A stretch of 64,000 nucleotides of DNA from Pseudalkalibacillus sp. SCS-8 (lineage in GTDB: Bacteria; Bacillota; Bacilli; Bacillales; Fictibacillaceae). The stretch lies in contig NZ_CP143541.1 of the NCBI RefSeq assembly GCF_040126055.1, positions 1,860,001 through 1,924,000 on the forward strand, given 5' to 3'. Shown here piece by piece: positions 16,824 through 24,403 of the stretch (its first letter is position 1; each line of letters starts with the position of its first letter). Made by a program: the position numbers and the translations under genes. The notes under the pieces are model-generated. The model was not told the origin of the DNA. It saw only the letters and a program-made list of their open reading frames with translations, and did not search any database.

Positions 16824-17003
16824 CTATTCCTTTGAGAGCGGGACGAGAGGTGTACCGATTATCAAAGACTCTGGGGGGGTATCAAACATGGACTGACAAT
16901 TGATGACCTCGCTATCTCCAACCAGAACCATCGCGGACGTACCAAGGCCAATGATTCGAATATCTCCTACGGAAATATCACGGTTGATTACATTAAGTTC
17001 CAT
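16824..17003 (-). CDS. gerPD: spore germination protein GerPD
   Basis: A 59-residue protein starting MELNVINRDISVGDIRIIGL and ending in DTPPESLIIGTPLVPLSKE, the diagnostic GerPD C-terminus. A GGAGGGCAACAGG ribosome site precedes the ATG. The gene overlaps the end of gerPC by 11 nt and ends 4 nt before gerPE, so translation is coupled. It takes part in letting germinants through the coat. Confidence 0.92.
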   Translation of the reverse strand: MELNVINRDISVGDIRIIGLGTSAMVLVGDSEVINCQSMFDTPPESLIIGTPLVPLSKE

Positions 17004-17637
17004 CCTGTTGCCCTCCTTGGAATTTCTTACGTTCGTTATTCATATATATTTCAATTCCGCTTAAAATATCTTTCTTTATCTGAGTCATGATACGTTCAGC
17101 CTCTTGTGCAGGGTTTCTCTGGGCGTTATCTTTTTTGGCAGCCATCATATAATGAGGGAGACGCACGCCCATCTGTTTTTTTATGTCTTCAATGATCAAT
17201 TTTTTCTGTGAATCATCTAAATGGAATTTGGCTTTCCGTTCTTCCTTATTGATGTCATTGAAAATATCATGATTTAGATAATGATCGACTCCTTGATTGA
17301 TCCAGTTATACATCTCATCGGTAAAAGGAGTATCGGGTGGTTTTTGTTGATTAACTTGAAAATTGCCTCCGTTCACACCGAGGTCTTCAATATTTTCAAA
17401 GCCATTTCCACCAGGTGTCAATCCGATGTTCAACGTTCCTTCAAGCGTCTCGATTTTCAGTTGATCAAACTTGTATTCAATAGAGGTATGAGGGGCATTT
17501 TTCAATTGTATCAATTCGTTCTGGAGGGAGGAAAGCAGGTTTTCGAATGAGTCAGATTTTGCTTGCAACTGCCTGACCAATTCTTCCAATTGCTGTATCC
17601 GTTGGTGTAAATAATCCAAATTGTTCAAGCCCTTCAC
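16993..17637 (-). CDS. gerPC: spore germination protein GerPC
   Basis: A 214-residue GerPC homologue. The N-terminal third is a coiled coil (LHQRIQQLEELVRQLQAKSD through LQNELIQLK). A beta segment IEYKFDQLKIETLEGTLNIG and NPGGNG-like turn follow, then a helical C-terminal half. GerPC is the largest GerP protein and is required for assembly of the others in the coat. It lies between gerPA and gerPD; a GGAGGTGA ribosome site precedes the ATG. Confidence 0.92.
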   Translation of the reverse strand: MKGLNNLDYLHQRIQQLEELVRQLQAKSDSFENLLSSLQNELIQLKNAPHTSIEYKFDQLKIETLEGTLNIGLTPGGNGFENIEDLGVNGGNFQVNQQKPPDTPFTDEMYNWINQGVDHYLNHDIFNDINKEERKAKFHLDDSQKKLIIEDIKKQMGVRLPHYMMAAKKDNAQRNPAQEAERIMTQIKKDILSGIEIYMNNERKKFQGGQQDGT

Positions 17638-17724
17638 CTCCTTATTTCTAACCTATGCGGAATAGAGGAGGATTTAACACAGACTACGCACAAATATATG
17701 AAACAAGTTATAGGGATGAACAAT

Positions 17725-17949
17725 CTAGCCTTGGTTACCGATGTTACTTGAATCGATGACATCCGAGTCGATTGTATGCGTAACACTGTAACCGTTATTG
17801 ACTTGTAAGTAATCCCCTGTATTGAAGGAGCCAGCCCCAGCAAATGTTTTCGTTTGACTTTGAGGTGCCATATGATACACATCTCCGACATTGAAAATAG
17901 CCGTACCTGATATTTCGTTGATTTTTATGGCTCCAACCATGGCAGGCAT
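17725..17949 (-). CDS. gerPA: spore germination protein GerPA
   Basis: A 74-residue GerPA/GerPF family protein starting MPAMVGAIKINEISGTAIFN, with GDVYHMAPQSQTKTFAGAGS, FNTGDYLQVNN and a C-terminal VIDSSNIGNQG. It is the first gene of the gerP operon and lies behind a good mother-cell sigma-K promoter. B. subtilis gerP is likewise a sigma-K operon. GerPA and GerPF are close paralogues; I call it GerPA because of its first position. Confidence 0.88.
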   Translation of the reverse strand: MPAMVGAIKINEISGTAIFNVGDVYHMAPQSQTKTFAGAGSFNTGDYLQVNNGYSVTHTIDSDVIDSSNIGNQG

Positions 17950-17985
17950 ACATAAAACATCCTTTTACTTTCGCGTGGTTTACTT

Positions 17986-18014
17986 CAACATATGCGTATA
18001 CCTAATGGAATGTT
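17986..18014 (-). promoter_or_regulatory. sigma-K-type promoter of the gerP operon
   Basis: On the minus strand AACA, 16 nt, then CATATGTTG fits the sigma-K pattern mACm-N16-CATAnnnTA with one mismatch in the last dinucleotide. It lies about 40 bp upstream of gerPA. Confidence 0.6.
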
Positions 18015-18020
18015 AAAAGG

Positions 18021-18049
18021 TACCTCTTCCAACCATCATGCATACACTA
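18021..18049 (+). promoter_or_regulatory. sigma-K-type promoter of the GerPF-like/Hsp20 pair
   Basis: TACC, 16 nt, then CATACACTA matches the sigma-K pattern with a full CATAnnnTA -10. It lies about 50 bp before the TTG start at 18097. Confidence 0.65.
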
Positions 18050-18096
18050 CAATAGCAAAACCGCCTATATGATCTTTACAGAAAGGAGAGGATCAT

Positions 18097-18321
18097 TTGC
18101 CTTCCATCATATTAGCTCCAATAAAAATCAGTACAGTTGAAAGTAATGGTACGGTAAACTTTGGTGACACCTTATACATTTCACCGAAATCCACCTCAAA
18201 ATCAGCAAGTGGTTCAGGTGGCGGAAACACGGGTGACTTCATGCTTGTCAACAACTTCTGGAATATGACCAATACATTGGATCCGGATATCAGTGATTCA
18301 AATAACCTGGCGAACTTCTGA
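18097..18321 (+). CDS. GerPF-like spore germination protein
   Basis: A 74-residue GerPA/GerPF family protein with the MPSIILAPIKI start, VNFGDTLYISPKSTSKSASG, SGGGNTGDF and a terminal DISDSNNLANF. It starts with TTG after AAAGGAGAGG. It is a close paralogue of the gene at 15448 and forms a two-gene unit with the Hsp20 gene 28 nt downstream. A sigma-K-like promoter lies upstream, so expression late in the mother cell is likely. Confidence 0.87.
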   Translation: MPSIILAPIKISTVESNGTVNFGDTLYISPKSTSKSASGSGGGNTGDFMLVNNFWNMTNTLDPDISDSNNLANF

Positions 18322-18349
18322 TGGTAAGTTAAGGGAGGAGATGTGAAAA

Positions 18350-18817
18350 GTGGATTTTTTGAAAAACCAGCTGAAAAACCTCTTTAATGATGAAAGATTT
18401 GATCAATTATTGAAATCGATCGATCAGCACTTGGAGCACTCTTTGAAGGAATTCGACCATCATTTAAGTCACTTCAATAACAATTATTTTTTTCATGTAG
18501 ACAGTGCGGAAACTGAAGATGAAGTGATTATCCAGGCTACCTTACCTGTGGGGAATGACGATAAGGTCCATCTGGATATGGTCAACCACCAGCTACGAAT
18601 CCTGATTCAACGATTTGAAACCGAACAAATCCAGAATAATGAAGGAGAAATATTGAAAAAGGAGAACTATTCCAAACGGATTGAAAGGTATTTGCCTTTA
18701 CCTCCGAACGTAGCACCTGAGAGCATCAAAGCCTCGATGTCTGGGAACCGTCTGACTGTCAGAGTTCCTAAGGTGAGCAACCAGCATTCGAATATCATAG
18801 AAATTGATGAGGAATGA
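18350..18817 (+). CDS. Hsp20/alpha-crystallin-like protein (second copy, spore-associated)
   Basis: A 155-residue small heat-shock-fold protein starting with GTG after GGGAGGAG. A helical, His-rich N-terminal region (LKSIDQHLEHSLKEFDHHLS) precedes the alpha-crystallin domain (VIIQATLPVGNDD, LRILIQRF, RYLPLPPNVAPE, then GNRLTVRVPK). It is only distantly related to the Hsp20 gene at 15752. Coupling to a GerPF-like gene suggests a spore-coat role. Confidence 0.85.
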   Translation: MDFLKNQLKNLFNDERFDQLLKSIDQHLEHSLKEFDHHLSHFNNNYFFHVDSAETEDEVIIQATLPVGNDDKVHLDMVNHQLRILIQRFETEQIQNNEGEILKKENYSKRIERYLPLPPNVAPESIKASMSGNRLTVRVPKVSNQHSNIIEIDEE

Positions 18818-18874
18818 TCGATTTTACGTTCATCTCAAAAGAAAAGACGATAATTGAATACCCATATATGAAAC

Positions 18875-18920
18875 AAGAGATCTAAGAGGAAGCACCACTT
18901 CCAAATAGATCTCTTTTATT
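18875..18920. terminator. bidirectional terminator
   Basis: AAGAGATCTA pairs with TAGATCTCTT, with an inner GGAAG/CTTCC stem, between convergent genes; T-rich on the plus side. Confidence 0.75.
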
Positions 18921-19478
18921 TTATGGATGATGAAGCGGAACCGGCATCTCCATATGGACGAGCGGTGCTGAATAGATCGTCAGTACAATGAAACACAAGG
19001 CCCCGAAGATAAGTACACCTTTTATCTTTAATGTCAAAATGCTTGATCCAAATCTTCTATGCAAGTAAAAAAGGTTCATTGTCAGTACAGTAAAATACAA
19101 AAGCAGTAGGAAACGAATCAGCTGGTGCCAATCGTGTACCGGTATCATTGCACCGAACATCACGCCCATCATACCTCCCATGATCCCCGTAAGCATACCT
19201 TCTAACGCAATAATGTAGTGGATAGGGGATCCACCAATAAGTCCAATAACAGCTCCAATCAACATGGAAAGTAAAGTTACATAAAAGAGGTTTTCATGAA
19301 AGAAGAACATAATGAAAAAACCTGCCGTCAAACTAGTTACCATGGTCGTGGACATAACTATACTCTTTGCTTCCATAATATTAATTGCCTTTCTGAATTT
19401 GATGGTGATTAAAAGTGTATACAACAACAGAATAAGCAAGATGTAAACAAGTAAAACTGTAGAAAAAGACAATTTCAT
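18921..19478 (-). CDS. multi-pass membrane protein of unknown function
   Basis: A 185-residue protein with about six transmembrane segments, including the Gly/Met-rich LEGMLTGIMGGMMGVMFGAMI followed by PVHDWHQ. The C-terminus is His/Pro-rich (HMEMPVPLHHP). The Met and His content may hint at metal binding, but I recognise no family. ATG 19505 lacks a ribosome site; ATG 19478 follows AGGGAG closely and starts just before the first membrane segment, so I chose it with limited confidence. It lies between the spore genes and the subtilisin. Confidence 0.65.
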   Translation of the reverse strand: MKLSFSTVLLVYILLILLLYTLLITIKFRKAINIMEAKSIVMSTTMVTSLTAGFFIMFFFHENLFYVTLLSMLIGAVIGLIGGSPIHYIIALEGMLTGIMGGMMGVMFGAMIPVHDWHQLIRFLLLLYFTVLTMNLFYLHRRFGSSILTLKIKGVLIFGALCFIVLTIYSAPLVHMEMPVPLHHP

Positions 19479-19547
19479 CGACTCCCTCAATATTTTCCTT
19501 CTCATACTTATGCTTCTAGCTGCTGGTACATGTATAACTCGTTTAAG

Positions 19548-19590
19548 AAAGAGAGACCCTCCTTTTGAATGGAGGATCTCCCTTTGTCTT
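19548..19590 (-). terminator. terminator of the subtilisin gene
   Basis: A GGGAGATCCTCC-type stem on the minus strand directly after the stop codon. Confidence 0.7.
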
Positions 19591-19592
19591 TT

Positions 19593-20987
19593 TTAACGTA
19601 TTGATTGAAACCACTCGCCGAATTTTCCTAAAGGTTGTTTTTTTCGATTTACTGCTTCAAGAGCTGCTTTCACATTGATGACTCCGTTTCCTGTATATTG
19701 ATCTCTTCCAGGTTGTCCTACATCATCGGTTGTATCCTCAATGATTTTGATAATTTCAGCATTACTCAGCTCTGGCTTATAGGACCTCAGCAATCCGGCA
19801 AGTGCCGCCACATGAGGGGTGGCCATCGACGTTCCAGATAGAGACGCATATTGTCCCTTAATATACGTACTGGCAATGTCTACTCCTGGAGCTGCAACAT
19901 CAATATAATCCCCATAATTTGAGAAATCCGCCCGATTCAGCCTCAAATCAACTGCGGCCACGCCGATTACATTATCAAACGCTGCGGGATAGCTGGTTTG
20001 ATCCGTATTTTCATTTCCAGAGGCTGCTACCATGATTACATTTTTATCATACGCAAAGTCAATCGCTTCTTTAAGCGCTTTTGATGCTTTATAGTTACCA
20101 AGACTCATATTTATGACATCTGCACCGTTTTCAACAGCCCATCGTATTCCTTGCGCAACATCAAACGAGGTACCGTATCCATCCGCATTCATGGCTTTGA
20201 TTGGCATGATACGGTTATACCACGTCATACCAGCTGTCCCAACACCATTATTGGTCTCTGAAGCGATGATACCGGCAACATGTGTCCCATGTCCGTTGTC
20301 ATCAATCGGCAAAGGAGAGTCATTCAACACATTATACCCATCAACCAACCGTTTGGAGAGATCAGGGTGCTTTAGGTCGATGCCAGTATCTATGATCGCA
20401 ATAAGTACATCTTCATTTCCTCTTGTAATTTCCCAACCTTCTTCCGTTCGAATTGCTGGCAAATTCCATTGGTATTGCTGATAGAGCTCATCATCGGTTT
20501 CATTCTGTAAATAGATATAATTCGGCTCTGCAAACAAAACATTATTTTTGCTACTGAAATATGTGACCATCTCTTGGGTGGATTGAGATTTGGATTGAAA
20601 AATATAAGTAGCATCCAACTCCTTGGATACATTTCCGTTTATTTCGGCTGAAAGCCTTGTCAGTTCTTCCTTGGTTGGTTTCACTTTAAAACGGACGGTC
20701 ACTTCACGATCGCGGAAATGACTGCTCACTTTTGTTCGATTATGCTTGATGACTCCGATGGATGGGCTTGTATCTAGTTTTTGTACAAGATCTTTCCCAT
20801 ATTGGATGGAGTCCTTTTTTACAAGGTGATTTGACTGCTTCGTACCTAATTTTTCAGGAAGAATCCTTTTGGCAGATTGATCTTCATTAACAAGCGGTGC
20901 TTCCACTTTATCTGCCGGCAGGAACAGGATGACCCCTGCAATCAACACTAATAATCCGATTGATAATGCCCAGTTATTATTTTTCAT
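19593..20987 (-). CDS. S8 subtilisin-like serine protease
   Basis: A 464-residue secreted or membrane-anchored protease. The N-terminus has a signal or anchor segment (ALSIGLLVLIAGVILFLPA), then an inhibitor-I9-like propeptide region (VTVRFKVKPTKEELTRLSAE to FAEPNYIY). The mature S8 domain shows the catalytic triad in IAIIDTGIDLKHPDL (Asp), NGHGTHVAGIIA (His) and LSGTSMATPHVAALAGLL (Ser), with the oxyanion Asn in VAASGNENTD. ATG 20987 follows GAGGAGGAAG; a longer start at 21014 has no ribosome site. It is related to thermitase/WprA-like proteases; the substrate is unknown. Confidence 0.93.
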   Translation of the reverse strand: MKNNNWALSIGLLVLIAGVILFLPADKVEAPLVNEDQSAKRILPEKLGTKQSNHLVKKDSIQYGKDLVQKLDTSPSIGVIKHNRTKVSSHFRDREVTVRFKVKPTKEELTRLSAEINGNVSKELDATYIFQSKSQSTQEMVTYFSSKNNVLFAEPNYIYLQNETDDELYQQYQWNLPAIRTEEGWEITRGNEDVLIAIIDTGIDLKHPDLSKRLVDGYNVLNDSPLPIDDNGHGTHVAGIIASETNNGVGTAGMTWYNRIMPIKAMNADGYGTSFDVAQGIRWAVENGADVINMSLGNYKASKALKEAIDFAYDKNVIMVAASGNENTDQTSYPAAFDNVIGVAAVDLRLNRADFSNYGDYIDVAAPGVDIASTYIKGQYASLSGTSMATPHVAALAGLLRSYKPELSNAEIIKIIEDTTDDVGQPGRDQYTGNGVINVKAALEAVNRKKQPLGKFGEWFQSIR

Positions 20988-21014
20988 ACATCTTCCTCCT
21001 CGAACGTCTATCAA

Positions 21015-21350
21015 TAGGATGCGTCGTTCAGAGGAAAATATGAATAAGCTTCAAATTACAGTTGGAGGTTCTTGAACTGTAATGTAATTGTTATCTTTGT
21101 ATTCTTATCATTTTGAAATTTACATTTGTACCTTCATATCAGTCATTCATGAATTCACAAAATACGAAAATTTTTAATAATTGATGCAAATATTGCCAAG
21201 TGGGATTGGTATTCATTCATCATTGGTTTTAAATCATTTTTCCATGGGGAATAGACCCACTGTATTAAGAGACCATTCAGCGTCCTTCTACTAACATTCA
21301 ATGAAAGGAGACGTGTACGTAAACAACCAGAGGAAGCATGAGGTGATAGC
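21015..21350. other. intergenic region between the subtilisin and gvp genes
   Basis: About 340 bases holding the divergent promoters of the protease and gas-vesicle operons. Apart from the sigma-B-like promoter at 21226-21252 and the gvpQ ribosome site I see no gene; in particular no gvpA. Confidence 0.6.
21226..21252 (+). promoter_or_regulatory. sigma-B-like promoter of the gas-vesicle cluster
   Basis: GTTTTA at 21226-21231, a 15-nt spacer and GGGAAT at 21247-21252 fit the general-stress sigma-B pattern GTTTAA-N12-15-GGGTAT. No good sigma-A promoter was seen in the same interval. Confidence 0.5.
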
Positions 21351-21797
21351 GTGGCGGACAAGCCTATCAAAAAGGTCATGAAAAAAGCTGCAAAGAAAGT
21401 GATTGACAAAGCGCCATCGCGTTTGAAAGAGGAAATGAAAGAGGAAGCGATGGATCATGCGGTGGAAAGGATAGAGGATCGTGTCCAGTCAAATGCAAAA
21501 ACCACTGCAACCCATATATCCAGAGTGAAGGAAGAAAACGCTGAAAAAGCTCATCATCGTGCTGAGAAAGTGAAAGAAAATCTCCAAGAAGTATTACTTT
21601 CTGCTAGGGAGAAGCTTAAAAAAGTGAAAGAAGCCGGAAACGAGTTTCAAGAAAAGATGGCTTCCGGCAATGAAACAAATAACAGAATAAAGAGTACAAG
21701 AGACATTAAAGGCGTGCGAGATATAAAAAGTTCTACTGAATTGAAAAGCTCAAGGGATATTCCATCAGCAACATCGATAAAAACACTCGGTTCTTAA
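21351..21797 (+). CDS. gvpQ: gas vesicle protein GvpQ-like
   Basis: A 148-residue basic, highly helical protein that starts with GTG after GAGGTG. Residues 1-105 are rich in Lys/Glu and Ala and should form long amphipathic helices (KKVMKKAAKKVIDKAPSRLK onward). The tail at 115-144 is a run of hexapeptides (STRDIK, GVRDIK, SSTELK, SSRDIP, SATSIK). Its position directly upstream of gvpB matches gvpQ of B. megaterium; GvpP is the alternative. Its role in vesicle assembly is undefined. Confidence 0.7.
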   Translation: MADKPIKKVMKKAAKKVIDKAPSRLKEEMKEEAMDHAVERIEDRVQSNAKTTATHISRVKEENAEKAHHRAEKVKENLQEVLLSAREKLKKVKEAGNEFQEKMASGNETNNRIKSTRDIKGVRDIKSSTELKSSRDIPSATSIKTLGS

Positions 21798-21820
21798 CCT
21801 GATCGAAAGGAGAATGTCAT

Positions 21821-22084
21821 ATGGCTGTTCAAAAAACAACTGATAGTTCAAGTTTGGCAGAGGTAATCGACAGGATATTGGATAAAGGAATTGTAATTGA
21901 TGCTTTCGCTAGAGTTTCTGTAGTAGGTATTGAAATATTGACAGTAGAAGCGCGTGTTGTTATTGCAAGTGTTGATACGTGGTTACGTTATGCAGAAGCC
22001 GTCGGACTGTTGCGTGATGAAGTGGAAGAGGAAGGGTTGCCTTCTCAATCAAATGAACGGAGAAATGCTCAATTCAGTGTTTAA
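21821..22084 (+). CDS. gvpB: gas vesicle structural protein GvpB (GvpA family)
   Basis: The main shell protein: 87 residues with the hallmark [20 protein letters not shown] and [20 protein letters not shown], which form the ribbed hydrophobic wall of the vesicle, then [11 protein letters not shown]. It is nearly identical to B. megaterium GvpB as I remember it. It is the only major structural GvpA-type gene here besides the minor forms GvpS and GvpJ. An AAAGGAGAATG ribosome site precedes the ATG, 23 nt after gvpQ. Confidence 0.96.
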   Translation: MAVQKTTDSSSLAEVIDRILDKGIVIDAFARVSVVGIEILTVEARVVIASVDTWLRYAEAVGLLRDEVEEEGLPSQSNERRNAQFSV

Positions 22085-22163
22085 GAGTTAAGGGTGGTCC
22101 ATTATGTCAAAGTTTTGGGTCACCCTCTCTATTCTGAAAAACGATAGCAGACTGGAGGAGATT

Positions 22164-22424
22164 ATGGAAATTAAGAAGATTATGGATCATGTCGCGGATT
22201 TCTTTCATGAGCATGTAGCCCCTCCACATAAATTTACTTCGGTAGAAGCAAATGGTGATGATGGATGGAAGGTCACGCTTGAAGTGATTGAAGAAAAAGA
22301 ATACATGAAGAAATATGCAAAGGACGAAATGATTGGAACCTATGAAGTCTTTATAAATAATGAGCAAGAGGTCACCTCATTTAAAAGACAAGACGTTCGG
22401 TTCCGAAGTGCTGTGAATGTATGA
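22164..22424 (+). CDS. gvpR: gas vesicle protein GvpR (GvpO family)
   Basis: An 86-residue protein of the GvpO/GvpR family: MEIKKIMDHVADFFHEHVAP, HKFTSVEANGDDGWKVTLEV, then EYMKKYAKDEMIGTYEVFIN. It is an accessory factor for vesicle formation. A longer form from ATG 22104 is possible (AGGGTGG upstream), but the shorter start follows GGAGGAG and gives the length I expect for the family. It lies between gvpB and gvpN as in B. megaterium. Confidence 0.82.
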   Translation: MEIKKIMDHVADFFHEHVAPPHKFTSVEANGDDGWKVTLEVIEEKEYMKKYAKDEMIGTYEVFINNEQEVTSFKRQDVRFRSAVNV

Positions 22425-22454
22425 AGAAGGAAGGGTGACCATTAGGAGGCTCCA

Positions 22455-23354
22455 ATGACTGCATTGAAGGAACGGATATACAAAGATTCACGAACATTCA
22501 TTCAAGACCGTAAAACAAATCAGTTGATTTCACGCTCCCTTCAATACTTACGGGCTGGTTTTCCAGTTCATTTCACAGGTCCTACTGGAACGGGTAAAAC
22601 GTCCCTAGCTCTTGAACTGGCGGAGAGACGAAGCAGACCAGTAAGACTCATACACGGTCACACCGAATTGAACAACAAGGATTTGATTGGTAATTATACT
22701 GGCTATACCACAAAGAAGGTCATCGATCAGTATGTCCGCTCGGTATATAAAAAGGATGAAACCGTGTCAGAATCATGGGTGGATGGACGCCTGCTTGAAG
22801 CAGTTAAGAATGGATACACATTGGTCTACGATGAATTCACGCGTTCACGACCCGTTACGAATAATCTCTTCCTCTCCATATTGGAGGAAGGTGTTCTCCC
22901 ATTGTACGGAGTGAAGCAGACCGAATCTTTTTGCAGGATTCACCCTGAGTTCAGGGTGATTTTCACAAGCAATCCTGAGGAATATTCCGGCGTTTATCAA
23001 AGTCCGGATGCTTTACTTGATCGGATGATTACCATGTACATTGATTACAAGGATATTGAGGCGGAGGCAACAATCCTTACAGAAAAATTCGGTATAAACA
23101 AACAAGAAGCCTACTTAATTTCGTCTTTAACCTCTAGACTGCGTAAGAATCAAAATGGCCCGAGTATCCGGGCATCCATGATGATTGCGCGAATTTCAAT
23201 TGAAGAAGATATTCCGATTGATGGTGGCAATGAAGAATTCCAACAGTTATGTATTGATTTATTATGCTTTCCGATAAGCAGGTCCATTGAATCTGAAGAT
23301 CCTTTTTCTGAAGCAGAAAAGACAATCTTAGAACTTCTAAACAATTTGAAATAA
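22455..23354 (+). CDS. gvpN: gas vesicle protein GvpN, MoxR-type AAA ATPase
   Basis: A 299-residue AAA+ ATPase of the GvpN family. Walker A is FTGPTGTGKTSLALEL, Walker B is YTLVYDEFTRSRP, and sensor 1 is VIFTSNPEEYSGVY. GvpN is thought to remodel or promote growth of the vesicle shell and is needed for full-size vesicles in other organisms. An AGGAGGCTCC ribosome site precedes the ATG. Confidence 0.95.
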   Translation: MTALKERIYKDSRTFIQDRKTNQLISRSLQYLRAGFPVHFTGPTGTGKTSLALELAERRSRPVRLIHGHTELNNKDLIGNYTGYTTKKVIDQYVRSVYKKDETVSESWVDGRLLEAVKNGYTLVYDEFTRSRPVTNNLFLSILEEGVLPLYGVKQTESFCRIHPEFRVIFTSNPEEYSGVYQSPDALLDRMITMYIDYKDIEAEATILTEKFGINKQEAYLISSLTSRLRKNQNGPSIRASMMIARISIEEDIPIDGGNEEFQQLCIDLLCFPISRSIESEDPFSEAEKTILELLNNLK

Positions 23355-23368
23355 GGGAGAGGAACGAT

Positions 23369-24136
23369 ATGGAACAGAAGGATGAACTCGGAATCTATTT
23401 GTTTTGCGGGATCCAAACAGATCAAGAGGATGAGTTTGGTACGGTGGAGATTGAAGGACAATCAAGGAATATTTTCACCATTCATTATAAAGATGCTGCG
23501 ATGGTAGTGGCTGAGGCTCCATTGAAAATTTACCATCCGAATAAGGAAAACCTTATGTTCCACCAGAATACCGTTTCTGAAGTAATGAACCGTAACGACA
23601 CAGTGATTCCAATCAGCTTCGGTAATATTTTCAAAACACGTGAAGATGTGAAAGTACTCTTGGAAAATCTTTATCCGCAATTCAAAAAATTGTTCCCGGA
23701 AATCAAAGGGAAAATGGAACTTGGATTAAAGGTGATAGGCAAGAAAGAATGGCTCGAATCAAAAGTGAATGAATATGAAGACATTGTGAATAAAGCAGCA
23801 TCAGTAAATAACAAATCTGAGGCTGCCAGTTATTACGAGCGAATCCAATTAGGAGACTTCGCCCAAAAAATGGTCTCACAAATTCAACAAGAAATAATTG
23901 CGGAAATCTATGAACCGCTGAAGGATACAGCTGAAGCTGCAAGGAACAATCCACCGCATGGTGAGAAAATGTTGATGAATGCTTCGTTTCTCATTGATCG
24001 GAAGCAAGAGGGTATGTTTGATGAGAAAATAAATGCTGCCCATGAAAAATGGAAGGATAAAGTTGATTTTAAATATACAGGACCTTGGCCAGTTTACAAT
24101 TTTGTCAACATCCGCTTAAGTGTGGAAGAAAGCTGA
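23369..24136 (+). CDS. gvpF: gas vesicle protein GvpF
   Basis: A 255-residue GvpF/GvpL family protein with the two-domain layout: an N-terminal alpha/beta domain (GIYLFCGIQTDQ, VIPISFGNIFKTREDV) and a C-terminal domain with NASFLIDRKQEGMFDEKI ending in KYTGPWPVYNFVNIRL. GvpF binds GvpA-type subunits and prevents premature aggregation. Its stop codon overlaps the gvpG start (TGATG). Confidence 0.95.
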   Translation: MEQKDELGIYLFCGIQTDQEDEFGTVEIEGQSRNIFTIHYKDAAMVVAEAPLKIYHPNKENLMFHQNTVSEVMNRNDTVIPISFGNIFKTREDVKVLLENLYPQFKKLFPEIKGKMELGLKVIGKKEWLESKVNEYEDIVNKAASVNNKSEAASYYERIQLGDFAQKMVSQIQQEIIAEIYEPLKDTAEAARNNPPHGEKMLMNASFLIDRKQEGMFDEKINAAHEKWKDKVDFKYTGPWPVYNFVNIRLSVEES

Positions 24137-24393
24137 TGCTCCACAAGCTGGTTACTGCACCTATGAATCTGGTGATCAAAGTAGGTGAAAAGGTCCAAGA
24201 GGAGCTCGACAAGGAACTTTATGATCTCCCCACCATCCAACAGAAGCTTATTCAATTGCAAATGATGTATGAATTAGGAGAAATCTCCGAAAGGGCATTC
24301 CAAAATAAAGAAGAGGAACTATTAGCCCGCTATGAAATTGCGAAGAAGATGGAGTTGGAAGAATGGGAAGAGCTGACTAAGAAGAAGGAATGA
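24136..24393 (+). CDS. gvpG: gas vesicle protein GvpG
   Basis: An 85-residue helical protein: LHKLVTAPMNLVIKVGEKVQ, then a Leu/Glu-rich segment and EEELLARYEIAKKMELEEWE. This matches the GvpG family in length and in the APMNLV motif. It is an assembly factor. The open frame extends back to 24085 inside gvpF, but the ATG at 24136 overlapping the gvpF stop is the family start. Confidence 0.93.
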   Translation: MLHKLVTAPMNLVIKVGEKVQEELDKELYDLPTIQQKLIQLQMMYELGEISERAFQNKEEELLARYEIAKKMELEEWEELTKKKE

Positions 24394-24403
24394 GGAGAAG
24401 AAG

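Noticed and set aside
17634-17891. Minus-strand frame between gerPC and gerPA
   Set aside because: It overlaps gerPA in another frame and has no family; only the gerPA frame shows the GerP motifs.
22104-22163. Longer N-terminus for GvpR from ATG 22104
   Set aside because: A ribosome-like AGGGTGG is present, but the added 20 residues do not look like the family and the start at 22164 has a stronger site. Not excluded.
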